NCBI GenBank assembly: GCA_002308775.1
Contig: DBVT01000090.1
Span: 3,627-10,660, forward strand
DNA length: 7,034 nt
Reading direction: 5' to 3'
Origin: Mageeibacillus sp. UBA1257
GTDB taxonomy: Bacteria > Bacillota > Clostridia > UBA1212 > UBA1257
Shown: positions 6,375-7,034 of the stretch, piece by piece
Numbering within the stretch: the stretch's first letter is position 1
How the letters are laid out: each line of letters opens with the position of its first letter
The notes under the pieces: generated by a model
The model's database searches: none
Seen by the model: the letters and a program-made list of their open reading frames with translations, nothing else
What the model was told of the DNA's origin: nothing
Position numbers and translations under genes: made by a program

Positions 6375-6404
6375 CGGAGGCCGGAGATCAAGACCCGGCC
6401 TCCG
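6375..6404 (+). terminator. GC-rich hairpin between the two paralogues, weak terminator or attenuator
   Basis: CGGAGGCCGG (6375-6384) and CCGGCCTCCG (6395-6404) form a perfect ten-pair stem with a ten-base loop. What follows is AT-rich (ATAATTTTATTATT) but not a continuous T run, so termination may be partial. No convincing promoter is seen in the 44 bases before the next gene, which suggests that some transcripts read through and the hairpin sets the ratio of the two genes or protects a 3' end. Confidence 0.65.
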
Positions 6405-6448
6405 ATAATTTTATTATTCAAAAAATATTACGGGAGCATGATTTTCCA

Positions 6449-7034
6449 ATGAAAAGAAAAACGACAGTTGTTAAAATGCTGGCGGCAGCGCTGGCGGCAG
6501 TTATGACGGCGGGGGTGATTTTTACGTCTTGCGGAAAGAAAAAGATCGATATAGACATATCAAAGGTGGATACGTCAGACAGGGACGAAAAGGGCTATTC
6601 GAAGAATATGCACGATGCGCTCCTGCAGAAATACGGAGAGCCCAAAGCTGACATTTATGCCGAAGGACAGGGAATACTCGGCTGGTGGGACAACTGGGAG
6701 AGGCTTTATTCCGGCAATGCAAGTGAAATGAAGAACATGAATGCGGACGGCTCTCAGATGGCTGCCGGATGCGACGAAGGAAGAGGTTTTTACGCAAGGG
6801 AAACAGCCAGAAAATCCGCGGAGGCGACTGTCGCTATGCTTCATAACGCCGGCTTTAAAGCAGGTGCGTGGATAGAAGGACAGGGAGACTCAGTCTTTTA
6901 CATAATGGCGATGCATCAGAATGAGGACGGAACGTTCAAAAGGAAAGACGGCGTGTCTGAGATGACGGGCTTTGCCTGGTCATGGGGGCTTTCAAACCCG
7001 AAAGCAAAAAAGGAATCGAACTACATCTGCTGGG
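6449..7034 (+). CDS. Paralogue of the 865-residue lipoprotein, 5' part only
   Basis: This reading frame stays open to the window edge: 195 codons are visible and the 3' part is missing. The ATG at 6449 follows GGGAG (6432-6436) at a long spacing of 12 bases. Residues 1-28 form a lipoprotein signal ending in FTSC (Cys28), followed by a short basic linker. Residues 36-86 align without gaps to residues 46-96 of the upstream protein with 37 of 51 identical, including VDTSDRDEKG, SKNMHDAL and GWWD. Farther on, GFKAGAWIEGQGDS and a Trp-rich AWSWG segment match as well. It should carry the same barrel-type glycosidase-like fold and arose by tandem duplication. The long acidic linker of the first copy is absent. 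The two divergent copies could act on different bonds of one glycan; this is inference. Confidence 0.85.
   Translation, partial: MKRKTTVVKMLAAALAAVMTAGVIFTSCGKKKIDIDISKVDTSDRDEKGYSKNMHDALLQKYGEPKADIYAEGQGILGWWDNWERLYSGNASEMKNMNADGSQMAAGCDEGRGFYARETARKSAEATVAMLHNAGFKAGAWIEGQGDSVFYIMAMHQNEDGTFKRKDGVSEMTGFAWSWGLSNPKAKKESNYICW

Noticed and set aside
6438..6452. Four-codon minicistron ATG...TGA overlapping the start of the second paralogue
   Set aside because: The GGGAG is only one base from this ATG, too close for initiation, so translation coupling is not supported.

Overview
The window looks like a carbohydrate-degradation locus of a Gram-positive anaerobe, probably a gut Clostridia-type member of Bacillota. 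This is inferred from short sigma-A promoters, AGGAGG ribosome-binding sites, heavy AGA/ATA codon use at moderate GC, three lipoproteins with short N-termini (one with a Thr/Pro/Glu linker), and a tRNA gene with an encoded CCA end followed at once by an intrinsic terminator. Genus and species cannot be told from the sequence.

Layout. Positions 1-30 are the 3' end of a tRNA gene (arginine isotype is plausible) and 31-61 its terminator. Positions 62-240 hold no gene, but 113-224 carry a run of DnaA-box-like 9-mers whose CAC cores recur every 11 bp, ended by an inverted copy; this is the most unexpected structure here. A LacI-family regulator (241-1305, minus strand) is divergent from a Gfo/Idh/MocA oxidoreductase of the GH109-like type (1449-2591). 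The intergenic region between them has back-to-back promoters and a 17-bp inverted repeat whose two arms each look like a LacI-type operator. Next come a lipoprotein with a Pro/Thr linker and a CBM4/9-like domain (2702-3532, own promoter and a strong terminator) and an 865-residue lipoprotein (3766-6363) with a glycosidase-like TIM barrel, a GATase-like domain and a C-terminal beta domain. The window ends inside a paralogue of the latter (6449 to beyond 7034).

Working model (inference). The LacI protein senses a sugar and controls the divergent oxidoreductase and perhaps the whole cluster. The surface lipoproteins bind and cleave a glycan outside the cell, and the GH109-like enzyme processes the imported product in the cytoplasm. 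No transporter is visible, so uptake must be encoded elsewhere. The substrate cannot be deduced. The tandem large lipoproteins may belong to a glycosidase family without an assigned activity.
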